Assembly (NCBI GenBank): GCA_024998625.1
Contig: JACOEL010000001.1
Span: 186,001-250,000, forward strand
Direction of reading: 5' to 3'
Source of the DNA: Nitrospira sp.
GTDB taxonomy: Bacteria; Nitrospirota; Nitrospiria; Nitrospirales; Nitrospiraceae
Length of the DNA: 64,000 bases
The position numbers and the translations under genes are program-made. A model generated the notes under the pieces. It had not been told where the DNA came from. It worked only from the letters and a program-made list of their open reading frames with translations, and did no database searches. Below, one piece after another: positions 1 to 9,306 of the stretch. Position 1 is the first letter of the stretch. Each line of letters starts with the position of its first letter.

Positions 1-65
1 ACCAGCATCAGGAGCACTTGAATTATGGACGCTAAGACGTGATCCTTCTTGCTCCTGAATCGCAT
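1..65 (-). CDS. N-terminus of an unidentified protein (partial, runs off the window)
   Basis: Reading leftward, an ATG at 65 is preceded by a strong AGGAGG site (76-81) about ten bases upstream. The frame stays open to the window edge and begins MRFRSKKDHVLAS, then turns hydrophobic (IIQVLLMLV). This looks like a basic cytoplasmic lead-in followed by the first membrane segment of an envelope protein. It lies downstream of, and on the same strand as, the polysaccharide genes, so it probably belongs to that locus. Only 21 codons are visible, so no family can be assigned. Confidence 0.5.
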   Translation of the reverse strand, partial: MRFRSKKDHVLASIIQVLLML

Positions 66-197
66 GGATATGCTACCTCCTGAAATGTTCCGCATTAACA
101 ATTGCACTTTGGGTGCATAATGCCATCGGTGGGCGACGAGCGCACACTTCGTACGGATTGATACCCAAGAGCCTGAGCGAGAGACCTGTCATAGGAG

Positions 198-1367
198 TCA
201 GCAATTACGGTCATAAATCTCCATGAGAAGGTGGAAATTTCTGGCCGAAGTGTATCGCGCAAGAAACTCCGATCGAGCGTGCTCACGCATACGCAGCAGA
301 CCGCCAGGATCATCGACCAGGTGCTTCACCGTTCGAGCCAAATCCACAGCATTACCTGCCTCAAACCCGGCACCGGTCTCCCCTTCTCGAACGATTTCTT
401 CCAGGCTCCCGATCCGGGAACAGACGACAGGAGTTCCGCAGGCATAGGCTTCAGGCACCACCATCGGAAAGCCTTCATAGCATTCAGATGGAATCACTTG
501 AACTAGGGCATGACGCACGGCATGCAGAACGGCCGGACGGGCGCACAGACCGAGAAACTGGATAGGAAGGCGTTTTCGCAGTACATACTCCGTGAGCTGT
601 CCCCGTAATGGGCCATCACCGACAATCTTGAGCGGGATCTCGCGAAGAAATTCCCACGCAGCGATGAGGGTGCGCAGGCCTTTTTCAGCGCTCAGCCGAC
701 CGACAAACACGGCGTACCCTCCATTCCCGGGACCTGGCTCGGCGATATCGGGTGCAAAGTTCGGTTTGATACAGATGCGATCCTTCGGTATTCCACCGGC
801 AATCAAGCGGCCGGCTGCAAACTCGGTTAGTGCAATGTAGCAATTCACCTGTGTCTGATATGTTCCCTCCAGGCGGTTACGGATCAGCATCCACACCAAG
901 GCCCCCGTTGCCGGCAGAGATGATCGGTAACATCGGTGTCGCAGGGCGGGCATGAGTGTCGTCCCTACGCAGTCTTCGCAGGGATGGCCGTCCCTGAGTA
1001 AAAGCCCACCCGGACAGATGAAGCGAAAGTTGTGAAGGGTCTGGACGACGGGAACGCCGTTGTCGCGACAGGCCGCATACGCGCTGGGGGAAATCTGCGG
1101 GAAGGTGTTATGGAAGTGTGCGATATCGGGTCTGGTGCGTTTGACTAATCGACTAACTGCCTCATAGGTTTCGCGCGACCATGCGGTATCCAAAGCAAGC
1201 TTGACTCGACGGGTAAGGGACGTGGTATCGATGCGGTCGTTAAAGACTTCATAGGACACGACATCGACTCCGTTGCGACGAAGCAGATCTCTCTCGTTGC
1301 GGAAGGCTGTATCTTCCCCGCTGGGGGCGCTGGACCGGTAGAAGTTGTGGCCTAGGAGCACTTTCAT
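198..1367 (-). CDS. Glycosyltransferase family 4 (GT-B)
   Basis: A GT-B retaining glycosyltransferase that should add a sugar to a lipid-linked or polysaccharide acceptor on the cytoplasmic face of the inner membrane. The N-terminal acceptor half includes a Cys pair in CPGGLLLRDGHPCEDC (about residues 118-133). The C-terminal donor half starts with FVGRLSAEKGLRTLI (about 221-235). It then carries the E-x7-E type motif in SECYEGFPMVVPEAYACG, typical of GT4. The ATG at 1367 was chosen: it lies four bases after the TAA of the upstream gene and starts MKVLLGHNFY. The longer reading from TTG at 1388 would only add residues overlapping that gene. Length (389 aa) is normal for GT4. Donor and acceptor are unknown. 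Confidence 0.88.
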   Translation of the reverse strand: MKVLLGHNFYRSSAPSGEDTAFRNERDLLRRNGVDVVSYEVFNDRIDTTSLTRRVKLALDTAWSRETYEAVSRLVKRTRPDIAHFHNTFPQISPSAYAACRDNGVPVVQTLHNFRFICPGGLLLRDGHPCEDCVGTTLMPALRHRCYRSSLPATGALVWMLIRNRLEGTYQTQVNCYIALTEFAAGRLIAGGIPKDRICIKPNFAPDIAEPGPGNGGYAVFVGRLSAEKGLRTLIAAWEFLREIPLKIVGDGPLRGQLTEYVLRKRLPIQFLGLCARPAVLHAVRHALVQVIPSECYEGFPMVVPEAYACGTPVVCSRIGSLEEIVREGETGAGFEAGNAVDLARTVKHLVDDPGGLLRMREHARSEFLARYTSARNFHLLMEIYDRNC

Positions 1368-1371
1368 TTTT

Positions 1372-2505
1372 TTAGGCCCACTGCCCAAGACACGCCCTGA
1401 TCCCCGTAGCCATGTTGTTCACCATCGCTTCCATCGAATACTTATAGGCACTGCTTCGACAACCCTCAATCAAGATTTGCTTTTGCGTAGGCGAGTTTAG
1501 GAAGGTACAGACTGCATCTACATAAGCAGCCAGAGAGTCAGACGTGACGCAACCATTGGAGCCGTTTTCGAGAAACGCGATTTCTGGGCCGTGGGTACTC
1601 AGATTGGTTGTGAAGAGTGGGACCTCCGCAACGAAACTATCGACAATGACCAGCCCAATTGTGCCAGGCTGGATCAGCACATCGCTTATCTTGAAATAGG
1701 GCGCACGTTCGACGCCGAATTTGGGGCCGACATAATGGAGCCATGGATGGGAGGCTGCCGCCTCCTCAACAATACGCTGTTCCGGTCCGCTCCCTATAAT
1801 AATTGCTTCAAAATCAGGGATGCGTCGTCGTATAGCCACGCATGCCTGGACCACCATATCCATCCGTTTGGGCGCTATGAATGCGCCGCAGTATAAACCA
1901 ACCTGTGAGCCGGTGATGCCCAGCGTGTCCCGCAGGTTCGCGCATTGCTGTGGCGTCACCGCTTCAATGGCACATGTGAATGCCTCATTATCGACGGCAT
2001 TCTGAACCACGGTGATTTGGTGTTCCGGATAACGAACCTTTCGTAGAATGTCGTGAGTATGTTCTGAGTAGGCAAACCACCAATCAACCCTCTTCAGGAG
2101 CAAAGCTTTGATGCGCTCAGCGAAACTGCCGGGGTGTTGTGTACGGACGTTGATCCCCTGTCCCCAGTAGGCGACTTGCGTTCGACTGAACCGTCTGTAG
2201 AGCAAGAGCCAATAGTTCATCAGCTGCGAACTGGCCTGTTCAACAATGACCAGATCGGAGGTTTTGGCATGGTTCCATGCGGCTTGCCATACAAGTTGTC
2301 CATTCGCCACGGCGAGGTATTTATTTTCAATGCGCACAGCCCAGGATGCGTCCACGGGTGAGGTTGTGGGAACTGTCCCCGGGTACTCCTGGCCGTATAC
2401 CAATCGGAAATCAATACCGTCGTCTGCCAAACGCTCAGCGAGGCGCGTGAAGAAGGGGACTCTATAGTGCGGCACGATACGTTGAATAATCGTAACGGTA
2501 GGCAT
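1372..2505 (-). CDS. Glycosyltransferase (GT4-like, GT-B)
   Basis: 377-residue GT-B type glycosyltransferase. The start MPTVTIIQRIVPHYRVPFF is typical of a group of polysaccharide-locus transferases. The donor-binding half includes VGLYCGAFIAPKRMDMVV and a later segment (SDVLIQPGTIGLVIVDSF) where GT4 enzymes carry their E-x7-E motif. Here the first Glu is replaced by a Gln/Pro-Gly stretch, so the catalytic motif is diverged. The gene sits 8 bases downstream of the polymerase gene and 4 bases upstream of the next transferase, so it is translated within the same operon. Family is fairly sure; substrate is unknown. Confidence 0.82.
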   Translation of the reverse strand: MPTVTIIQRIVPHYRVPFFTRLAERLADDGIDFRLVYGQEYPGTVPTTSPVDASWAVRIENKYLAVANGQLVWQAAWNHAKTSDLVIVEQASSQLMNYWLLLYRRFSRTQVAYWGQGINVRTQHPGSFAERIKALLLKRVDWWFAYSEHTHDILRKVRYPEHQITVVQNAVDNEAFTCAIEAVTPQQCANLRDTLGITGSQVGLYCGAFIAPKRMDMVVQACVAIRRRIPDFEAIIIGSGPEQRIVEEAAASHPWLHYVGPKFGVERAPYFKISDVLIQPGTIGLVIVDSFVAEVPLFTTNLSTHGPEIAFLENGSNGCVTSDSLAAYVDAVCTFLNSPTQKQILIEGCRSSAYKYSMEAMVNNMATGIRACLGQWA

Positions 2506-2513
2506 TGGATGAC

Positions 2514-3890
2514 TTATCGGATTGTCTGAATGGTTGGTGTGTCGGCTTTCCTACGCCACTCGAAGTTGTCTGGCTTGGGTACACTGCGGTCCCGGGATGG
2601 ATCGAATAGTGACTTCCGGAGAAAGCGTTCCCGATCAAAGGTAAAGAGATAAAAGAACAACAACAACGTCCAAAGCAGATGCGTCTCGCGTGCAATCGAA
2701 GCTTCCGTCACATTATGAACCAAGATTGCCAAGGTCATGGCGGCAAAAACCACCGCCCGGCGGTATTCCAGTTTTGACAACCGGGCGATACGGGCCAGCG
2801 CGCCGGCGAGGATGCCGAAAAAGAACACCATACCGACCCATCCGCCACGCACGAGAAGGTCAAGATAGCCGCTGTGAAATTGACCCACTCCTCCAAGGTG
2901 TTTCAGCACCGATAGGTTTGAATCGAAACTCCACCCCAACCACGGCCGCAAGTCGATCAATTTCAAGGCTTCTTCCCACAGATGAGTGCGCCCGCTAAAG
3001 GTGGTACTCCGTCCAAGGAAACCGAAAAACCCCTTGGCTTCGAGCAAGTGAGGCACGAAAGCAAACACCGCGACCATGAGAATCAGCATGCCCCAGGCTG
3101 CAGCAAGGGTTTTCATGATACGAACTACGTATGGTTGGCCCTCCAGCCTGACGAGAAAGATCGTCAACGTCACGGCAACACCAGCAGCCAGAATGGCCGT
3201 GACGCTTCGGGATCCGGCCAACGCAGCACAGGACACCGCCAACCCAAGGCAATGCCATTTACGAGATTTCCTGGTAGCCGGCAGGTAGAGCCCAGCCGTG
3301 TTACTCCAGAGGGAAATCATGGCGATCATGCCAAGGCTATTCGAGTTGCCGGCAAGACCTTGCCAGCGGCCTTCGGGCATTGCGACGCCGACTGACGGGA
3401 CCAGGATCGCCACGAGGATGGAGAGGAATAATGCCATTCCTAAGACGACGCTGATGAATGCAAAAAAACTATTCGGCTTCTCCGTAAAATACCGCACTGC
3501 AGCGACCAGCACGAGTCCTAGCCCCGCCAAATGTCCCACGTTGATGAATACCTTAGTCGGGAAAGAAGACCAGAACATCGATGCCGCTACATATCCAGTG
3601 AACAGTAGAAGCGCCCCTTGCTGCCTGATCAGATGAAGCGGGCCTCCCAAATGCCACAGTACAATGAGCAGTGCCCATCCATATGCGAGCCCTCGGACAA
3701 ACAGAGGCAGTGGATTGTTCTGAAAGCCAACTTCCTGAACCGTGATAGTCTCCGAGGGCGCGGCCAGATTATGCCCAATGCTGGCAAAGAGCACCAGAAT
3801 CAGCAGCGGAAGCAGATTGCCTCTGCCGGCTGTCTGACGGTTGCTCTCAAGAGAATTGACGGTAAATGAAACCGTTTGAGCCTGGACCAT
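2514..3890 (-). CDS. O-antigen polymerase/ligase-like membrane protein (Wzy/WaaL family)
   Basis: About 458 residues, mostly hydrophobic, with roughly ten to twelve predicted membrane helices. It has the Wzy_C-type signature: GRTHLWEEALKLI, then PWLGWSFDSN, then FHSGYLDLLVRGGWVGM. Such proteins polymerise repeat units or ligate the polymer to a carrier in the periplasm. The ATG at 3890 (MVQAQTVSF) was chosen because it forms an ATGA overlap with the stop of the upstream glycosyltransferase. A longer reading to 3977 would lie wholly inside that gene. Sequence alone cannot separate polymerase (Wzy) from ligase (WaaL). The basic C-terminal tail (about 60 residues) is cytoplasmic by the positive-inside rule. 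Confidence 0.85.
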   Translation of the reverse strand: MVQAQTVSFTVNSLESNRQTAGRGNLLPLLILVLFASIGHNLAAPSETITVQEVGFQNNPLPLFVRGLAYGWALLIVLWHLGGPLHLIRQQGALLLFTGYVAASMFWSSFPTKVFINVGHLAGLGLVLVAAVRYFTEKPNSFFAFISVVLGMALFLSILVAILVPSVGVAMPEGRWQGLAGNSNSLGMIAMISLWSNTAGLYLPATRKSRKWHCLGLAVSCAALAGSRSVTAILAAGVAVTLTIFLVRLEGQPYVVRIMKTLAAAWGMLILMVAVFAFVPHLLEAKGFFGFLGRSTTFSGRTHLWEEALKLIDLRPWLGWSFDSNLSVLKHLGGVGQFHSGYLDLLVRGGWVGMVFFFGILAGALARIARLSKLEYRRAVVFAAMTLAILVHNVTEASIARETHLLWTLLLFFYLFTFDRERFLRKSLFDPSRDRSVPKPDNFEWRRKADTPTIQTIR

Positions 3891-5182
3891 CACGATGCGC
3901 CTTGTTTCACCTCCAGAGAACGGAGCCGCATCGCCTGTTGGTAACAATCCAGCATCACATTCGTCTGGTTCGGCCAAGAGATTTCGCGAGCCCGCTGCAG
4001 CGCTCCCTCGGAAAGTGCACGGAGAATCTGTGGGTCTTGGGCCACCCGTACGATAGCGTCGGCAAAGGCGCAGCAGCTTTGCCGAGGACTATTAACCGGG
4101 ATCTTGATCCCGGACGTTTCAGTGATAATCGAGCCAAACCCACACAAGTCATGACAAATCACCGGTACTCCAAATTGAAGCGATTCCACTACAACTGTTG
4201 CCGTGGCTTCCTGCAAGCTGGTGAAGAGCATAACGTCGCTTCTACGAATGATTTCCATCGCGTGATCATGAGGTACACTTCCGTGCCAGATGAACAAGGA
4301 GGAATTGCCTAGCTTTTTAGCCACGGACTTCCACAGTTGCTCGCATTCACCAGAGCCAACGATATCGAGTTGAACCGGAATTTTCCGCGCTGCACGTTGA
4401 ATTGCCCTTAGTGCAATCGGCAGTGCCTTGCGGCTAACGAAGGTGCCGCACCATGCGACCCGTAGAGGCCTGTTACCGGTATGGAAATCCTTTGCTGCTG
4501 TGGAAACGAGAGGGTTAGTGCCGACCTCGCTCAGAAGCGCCGACTTGCGACCGTGAATCCGCTCTATCGCTTTTTGATCAACTTGGGTGGCGGCGAGTAG
4601 TATATCGGCGCGTCCGATCGCTTTTCTGACGCGAACACTACTTCGCATCTGGACAGCGTTAAGACAATTTCTGAGCCCGTGGTGGAACGCTCCCTTCGGC
4701 CCAAGCGCGCAAAGAAACCGCCAGGGCATTTGGGCATGTCCACCGATGGGGCCCCAGACGAATGGAGGCCCCAGTTGCCACAAGTATCCTGGTTCTCGAT
4801 AGCCGATCATGTTCAGCTGATGGACTAAATCGAACGCTATCTGTTGGTGCAGCTTGCGCGCCACTCGGAGAGCATCTCTCTGCCAAAGCCGGTACGTCCA
4901 GTAGTAAAAGAAATGTTGCCATAGGTTCTCGCCGAACCGTTTGCGAGGAATGCCGACAACATGGATGGCTGATTTGAGTTCCGGGCAGTGCCGGTCGAGA
5001 TATCTGGTTAGCGCCGGGGCAAACCGGTTTGCTTCAGTCAGGACCCATAGGTCATGATGCTGTGCTAGTTGCACAACCCAGTTTCCGCCCATGCCGGGCT
5101 CTGAGCCTAGCTCTGGATCACAGGCATAACATGAGACCAAGATTTTCAGCCTGCAGCCATGCACGATAGACGAATGGCTCAC
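3890..5182 (-). CDS. Glycosyltransferase family 4
   Basis: 430-residue GT-B enzyme. The N-terminal CDPELGSEPGMGGNWV is the hallmark GSEPGMGW-type loop of a GT4 subgroup in exopolysaccharide loci. The donor domain contains VAWCGTFVSRKALPIALRA and the E-x7-E region FTSLQEATATVVVESLQFG. Translation starts at GTG 5182, overlapping the upstream stop at 5179 by four bases (GTGA), and its stop overlaps the next start (ATGA). This implies translational coupling on both sides. It is cytoplasmic, probably membrane-associated. The sugar is not predictable. Confidence 0.87.
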   Translation of the reverse strand: MSHSSIVHGCRLKILVSCYACDPELGSEPGMGGNWVVQLAQHHDLWVLTEANRFAPALTRYLDRHCPELKSAIHVVGIPRKRFGENLWQHFFYYWTYRLWQRDALRVARKLHQQIAFDLVHQLNMIGYREPGYLWQLGPPFVWGPIGGHAQMPWRFLCALGPKGAFHHGLRNCLNAVQMRSSVRVRKAIGRADILLAATQVDQKAIERIHGRKSALLSEVGTNPLVSTAAKDFHTGNRPLRVAWCGTFVSRKALPIALRAIQRAARKIPVQLDIVGSGECEQLWKSVAKKLGNSSLFIWHGSVPHDHAMEIIRRSDVMLFTSLQEATATVVVESLQFGVPVICHDLCGFGSIITETSGIKIPVNSPRQSCCAFADAIVRVAQDPQILRALSEGALQRAREISWPNQTNVMLDCYQQAMRLRSLEVKQGAS

Positions 5183-6027
5183 AGGCTCGTTGCCCTCGTC
5201 TTACCGGAAAACCTGCTCTGTAACCACACCCCCGTCATGAACAGGCGACGCAGTCGCGCGCGCCACGGCACTAACCACCGTCGTACTACTCCCGGGCGAT
5301 GTAAACCTCGTTTGGAAAAATCCATCTCTATGCCATGCATGATAAATAGATCTTTCACGGCTGGTTCATACCATTTTCCCCGCACAATTCCCGTTGGATG
5401 GTAGGGAACGATAAACCGGCGTCTCGCGTTGAAGTGATCGAGACTCTGACAGAGGAATGCATCACCCCGCTGGTAGGACCGGCGCGTACCCCAACGCTCA
5501 AATTGCCACGCGCTTTCGCCGGGCCGGAGATATGAGCACAGCGTATCTTTGTGCCAAAGCCCCGCTTGCAGATTGAGCCGGTAGTCGGCTCGTTCGTGAA
5601 TCTCCCATAGCAGCGGATGGACCGGAGACGGCCGGTGCCCGGCGTTGCGATCCAGCTCCATAAGGCGAATATGCGGAATGCGTTTTTCACTCATTAATGC
5701 GATGAATTCCAGGAGCAGGCCTTGGTCCACGGGCGCATTCAAAAAATAGTCTTCCTGCAGATAGAGGACGTACTCAGTCTCGACTTGCTCCAGGCAACGC
5801 AGGAGGCAGTCGCTCCAGGGAATTCTTCCGCTTCCACTCCAAGCAGTCGCTACCTGGCTGCTTCGAATGCTAAGTCCTCGATAGGCGAAGGTCTTATGTT
5901 CGGTATTCAAGATAATGCGATGAGCACAGTCTGGCCAATAGATGCTGAGCAGTTTGAAAAATGGGTGCCAGCAATCCTCGAAGTTGTCGCAGCTGTTGAC
6001 GAGAATGGTGAGGGGGCGTATCTGCAC
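5179..6027 (-). CDS. Putative GT-A-type glycosyltransferase
   Basis: 282 residues. Features recall a GT-A nucleotide-sugar fold: a beta-strand start (PLTILVNSCDNFEDC), an early segment RIILNTEHKTF, and YVLYLQEDYFLN (about residue 95) where GT-A proteins carry their metal-binding acidic motif. The start is the GTG at 6027. It is preceded by a near-perfect GGAGGT (6034-6039) six bases upstream, whereas the longer frame to 6075 lacks such a site and overlaps the upstream gene. It lies among glycosyltransferases in a polysaccharide operon. I do not recognise a named subfamily, so the function is inferred from fold-like cues and context. Confidence 0.65.
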   Translation of the reverse strand: MQIRPLTILVNSCDNFEDCWHPFFKLLSIYWPDCAHRIILNTEHKTFAYRGLSIRSSQVATAWSGSGRIPWSDCLLRCLEQVETEYVLYLQEDYFLNAPVDQGLLLEFIALMSEKRIPHIRLMELDRNAGHRPSPVHPLLWEIHERADYRLNLQAGLWHKDTLCSYLRPGESAWQFERWGTRRSYQRGDAFLCQSLDHFNARRRFIVPYHPTGIVRGKWYEPAVKDLFIMHGIEMDFSKRGLHRPGVVRRWLVPWRARLRRLFMTGVWLQSRFSGKTRATSL

Positions 6028-6050
6028 AGGCTTACCTCCGGTTAGTTGAA

Positions 6051-6947
6051 CTAACGATACCCCTCGTACAACCATCCTGACTGGCTCGTGAGGTGACCTA
6101 GATTAGAGCTGATTTTCATCAACGCTCGCACCCCTGCATCCTTCCCCCACAACCATGCTAACGGAAGCAGGGCAATGGCAATTGCTAGATAGGTGACTCT
6201 TTGCGTAACCCATGGTATGCGTGCCAGAGGCCGTTTCGGCGAGATCAATACTCGACCGTACATTTGGCCGCCGCGGTAGGCACGGCGGATCAACCACCCT
6301 GGGGTCATCCTATTCTCTGCCACACCCTCAGTCACTAGCGCTTCGTCGCACCAGACCATACGCGCACCCCGTTGAGCTAGGCGGTAGAAAAAATCGGTGT
6401 CTTCACCACCAGTGCGCCCGTATGCTGGGTTGAATTGCAGCCCTGTGGCTATGATGGTTTTGCGTGAAATGAGGACGTTATTTGTTGCACCATGAGGACA
6501 GGATACGCCGGTTTGCCTGCGGTCTCGTTCAAAAAAACGACCACGCCGGACCCATTCCGGGGTGTTTTCTGGATAGAGCGGAAGTACTGGCCCAAATACC
6601 ACGTCTGCCTGAAACCTGCGAATGGCATCTAGTAGATGCTGTAACCATTTTGGTGTCGCTTCCTCATCATCGTCGATAAACGCAACATAATCACCACTAC
6701 ACACTGTTAAGGCCCTGGTACGAGCCAGCGCGATGTTTTGCACTGGTTCCGTTTCATAACGGATGGGCACCTCACTCATTGCGGCATAACGCTTGACAAT
6801 ATCGCGAGCAGACTCGGCTATATCGTTGTCCACCACGACGATCCGTATTGCCACACCTTGGTCGATCTGCTGACGGATAAGGCTCTGCAGCAGTTTTTCC
6901 AATAACCCCGGCCGTTTATATGTCGCTACACACACGTCAACCTGCAT
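6051..6947 (-). CDS. Glycosyltransferase family 2
   Basis: A GT2 inverting transferase of about 298 residues. It begins MQVDVCVATYKRPGLLEKL, with the usual strand and nucleotide-binding loop. The metal-binding motif is FIDDDEEATPKWL (about residues 95-107). An ETEP...IALARTRAL segment precedes it, and GRTGGEDTDFFYRLAQRG carries the ED catalytic-base motif. A hydrophobic stretch near the C-terminus (VTYLAIAIALLPLAWLWG) probably anchors it to the inner membrane. ATG 6947 overlaps the flippase stop by 11 bases. A longer GTG start at 6974 is possible but would lie deeper inside the flippase gene. Confidence 0.87.
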   Translation of the reverse strand: MQVDVCVATYKRPGLLEKLLQSLIRQQIDQGVAIRIVVVDNDIAESARDIVKRYAAMSEVPIRYETEPVQNIALARTRALTVCSGDYVAFIDDDEEATPKWLQHLLDAIRRFQADVVFGPVLPLYPENTPEWVRRGRFFERDRRQTGVSCPHGATNNVLISRKTIIATGLQFNPAYGRTGGEDTDFFYRLAQRGARMVWCDEALVTEGVAENRMTPGWLIRRAYRGGQMYGRVLISPKRPLARIPWVTQRVTYLAIAIALLPLAWLWGKDAGVRALMKISSNLGHLTSQSGWLYEGYR

Positions 6948-8256
6948 AGGTTCGCCTGACACGCGCAAAGCCACTCCTCAGTAGCACAACGAGAATAATT
7001 TCCCCCAACGCCACTGCTGCGATGCTACCCAACACTCCGTAGTAATACATCAACGGCCAGGTAAGGATGAGTACCACGACGGCGCTGCCGATATTGGCAA
7101 GCGTGATCGTTCTGAACGCCTTGAACACTTGCAATAAGATGGACGTATTGCCTCGTAGTGCCGTGAGCAGGTTGACTGCCGCCCACGCGACGATGAACGA
7201 TTCCAGCCCCGTGTAAGCGTCACCTAGCACGAGGCTAGTGAGTCTTCCGTCAGCCAATACTACGAGAGCCGTATACAGCACAAAGATGCCCGCTATCATC
7301 CACATGAGACGATGGGCCAATTGCTCCGCTTCGATGTAGCGTTCCTCGGACCGCAGGAGCACCAGCCTTGGCAAGAGCACATTGGTCAAGCCAGAATTGA
7401 CCAGCATGAGCGGCGCCACTAGCAGTCTGGCCGCATTAGCATCTGCCACGCTGGCTAAATCCGCAAAGACTGCTAAAAAATATACGAAGCTCTGGTTTTG
7501 TACCCAGGTCACCAGTACGCCACCCAATGTCCATCTGCCGTGGCCCCAAGATTCTCTCACCGAGTCCCAGACCTGGCGCGAATCTGACGGACGGGCAAGT
7601 TCCGACTCTGAGAGAGCCCACAGACCTGTCCCCGCAGTTGCGAGTCCATAGATGACAAAAATCCACCAGTGCATGCTTCGCGAGTTAGAGTACATTGCAG
7701 TGACAAGCCCAATGGCCATCATCGATGCGTAACAGATATCCCATCGCAACACGGTTCCCGGTTGTAGTCGTAAATAGTAATATCGCCGAGAAAACTCCCA
7801 CAGCATTCCTCCCACCGCGGCGATCCCAAGCACTGTCGCGAGCCGAGTCGTATCCAGGTCTAGCACGCCGGCCTGATATAGACATCCAACTGCCAGTAAC
7901 ACCAATGCTATTGCGGGCAGAAAAATGGCGTACTGCCCGACCAGCATAGAGGTGCAATAGCTTTCGCGTTGTTCGATCGGTCGGTCTGCATAATTCACGG
8001 TCATAGGTGTCATGATCAATGCACCGGCGAAGCTAATCACGAGAGTGATGACACCATAGGATAGTGCGTACAAGCCGTACTCGTCCTTCGTGGAGAAATG
8101 GACAAAGTACATTCCGATGGAAAAATTTGTTGCGCTGAGCAATGCCTGATCGGCAACGCTGTAAAGAGAGTCGGTCGAACGTGATACCGCGGGACGCACC
8201 CAGCGGCGTACTAAGCCTAATTCATTTTTGAGAAGTAAGCGTGTGGAAGCAAACAT
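6937..8256 (-). CDS. Polysaccharide flippase (Wzx/MATE-like)
   Basis: 439 residues with about a dozen hydrophobic helices spread evenly, the pattern of the oligosaccharidyl-lipid flippases that move undecaprenyl-linked repeat units to the periplasmic face. The N-terminus has a short basic cytoplasmic lead-in, then ALLSATNFSIGMYFVHFSTK, resembling the first helix region of polysaccharide exporters. It lies directly upstream of a GT2 gene whose start it overlaps. Together with the polymerase-like gene at 2514 it makes the locus look Wzx/Wzy-dependent. Assignment rests on topology and context more than on a diagnostic motif. Confidence 0.8.
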   Translation of the reverse strand: MFASTRLLLKNELGLVRRWVRPAVSRSTDSLYSVADQALLSATNFSIGMYFVHFSTKDEYGLYALSYGVITLVISFAGALIMTPMTVNYADRPIEQRESYCTSMLVGQYAIFLPAIALVLLAVGCLYQAGVLDLDTTRLATVLGIAAVGGMLWEFSRRYYYLRLQPGTVLRWDICYASMMAIGLVTAMYSNSRSMHWWIFVIYGLATAGTGLWALSESELARPSDSRQVWDSVRESWGHGRWTLGGVLVTWVQNQSFVYFLAVFADLASVADANAARLLVAPLMLVNSGLTNVLLPRLVLLRSEERYIEAEQLAHRLMWMIAGIFVLYTALVVLADGRLTSLVLGDAYTGLESFIVAWAAVNLLTALRGNTSILLQVFKAFRTITLANIGSAVVVLILTWPLMYYYGVLGSIAAVALGEIILVVLLRSGFARVRRTYAG

Positions 8257-8323
8257 AGTTATAGGGATTCAGACCCATTTGCGACTACAATAAGAAGGTA
8301 AGTTCCCGCCCAGATACGGTTCC

Positions 8324-9286
8324 CTAGAACACCACTTCCCGAATAAATGTCTGGTGCGAACGGAACCAAGTCACTGTCTTCTGGATTCCCTCACGCAGCT
8401 TGCACGTAGCTTCAAATCCTAACAACTCTTTCGCCCGCCTTGTATCCAGGCACCGCCTGGGTTGCCCGTTCGGCTTGCCGGTGTCCCACACGAGTTCCCC
8501 TTTGTAGCCTACCTCGTCGGCGATCAGATGCGCCAGATCTTGAATCGTGATCTCTTCACCCGTGCCGATGTTCACCGGCTCGTCGCCATTGTAGTGTTCG
8601 GCCGCTAACAGAATGGCGCGGGCTGCATCATCCACATAGAGAAACTCCCGCGATGGTGAGCCATCTCCCCACAGCACGACCTGCTTCTCACCCCTGGCTT
8701 GCGCCTCCACACATTTCCTGATGAGGGCCGGGATGACATGCGAGGTTTGCATGTCGAAGTTGTCGCCGGGACCATAGAGGTTCACTGGAAACAGTACAAT
8801 GGCGTTAAATCCATATTGCTGCCGGTAGGCCTGAGCCTGGACCAGCATCATTTTCTTGGCTAGGCCGTAAGGCGCGTTGGTTTCTTCCGGGTATCCGGCC
8901 CACAGATCTGCTTCGCGGAAAGGAACCGGGGTGTATTTAGGATAGGCACAAATGGTGGCGAGTGCCACGAATTTTTCCAGCCTCCGCTGACGCCCGATTT
9001 CCATCAACTGCGTGCCCATCATGAGGTTGTCGTAGAAGAACCGGCCGGCATTAGCTTGATTGGCGCCGATGCCTCCGACCCGTGCCGCCAAGTGCACCAC
9101 GATATCCGGCTCCGCGTGGTCATAGAGCCGCCGTACTGCCTCCATCTGCACGAGATCATAGTCCTGACTTCTGGGAACCCAGATATTTCGGCAGCCCTGT
9201 TCCCGGAGCTGTGTCACGACGACTGAACCCAGGAACCCGGCACCTCCGGTGACGACCACTCTTTTATCCGAAAAGAAAGATGGCAT
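8324..9286 (-). CDS. fcl: GDP-L-fucose synthase
   Basis: Converts GDP-4-keto-6-deoxy-D-mannose to GDP-L-fucose by epimerisation and NADPH reduction. The 320-residue extended SDR protein has the Rossmann motif [14 protein letters not shown] (about residues 10-23), the family signature [17 protein letters not shown], the catalytic YGLAKK (YxxxK) and LYGPGDNFD. It ends with the sugar-binding region [16 protein letters not shown]. Its substrate is the product of Gmd at 9776-10786, separated only by a small broken element. The ATG at 9286 is preceded by a 15-base palindrome rather than a clear Shine-Dalgarno sequence, so translation may be weak or the leader structured. Confidence 0.93.
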   Translation of the reverse strand: MPSFFSDKRVVVTGGAGFLGSVVVTQLREQGCRNIWVPRSQDYDLVQMEAVRRLYDHAEPDIVVHLAARVGGIGANQANAGRFFYDNLMMGTQLMEIGRQRRLEKFVALATICAYPKYTPVPFREADLWAGYPEETNAPYGLAKKMMLVQAQAYRQQYGFNAIVLFPVNLYGPGDNFDMQTSHVIPALIRKCVEAQARGEKQVVLWGDGSPSREFLYVDDAARAILLAAEHYNGDEPVNIGTGEEITIQDLAHLIADEVGYKGELVWDTGKPNGQPRRCLDTRRAKELLGFEATCKLREGIQKTVTWFRSHQTFIREVVF

Positions 9287-9289
9287 AGG

Positions 9290-9304
9290 CTAAATCAGAT
9301 TTAG
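9290..9304. repeat. 15-base palindrome at the fcl start
   Basis: CTAAATC A GATTTAG is a perfect inverted repeat with a one-base centre, lying three bases upstream of the fcl start codon and next to the left end of the IVS-like element. It could be an operator-like site or the residue of an insertion. No further evidence is visible. Confidence 0.4.
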
Positions 9305-9306
9305 GT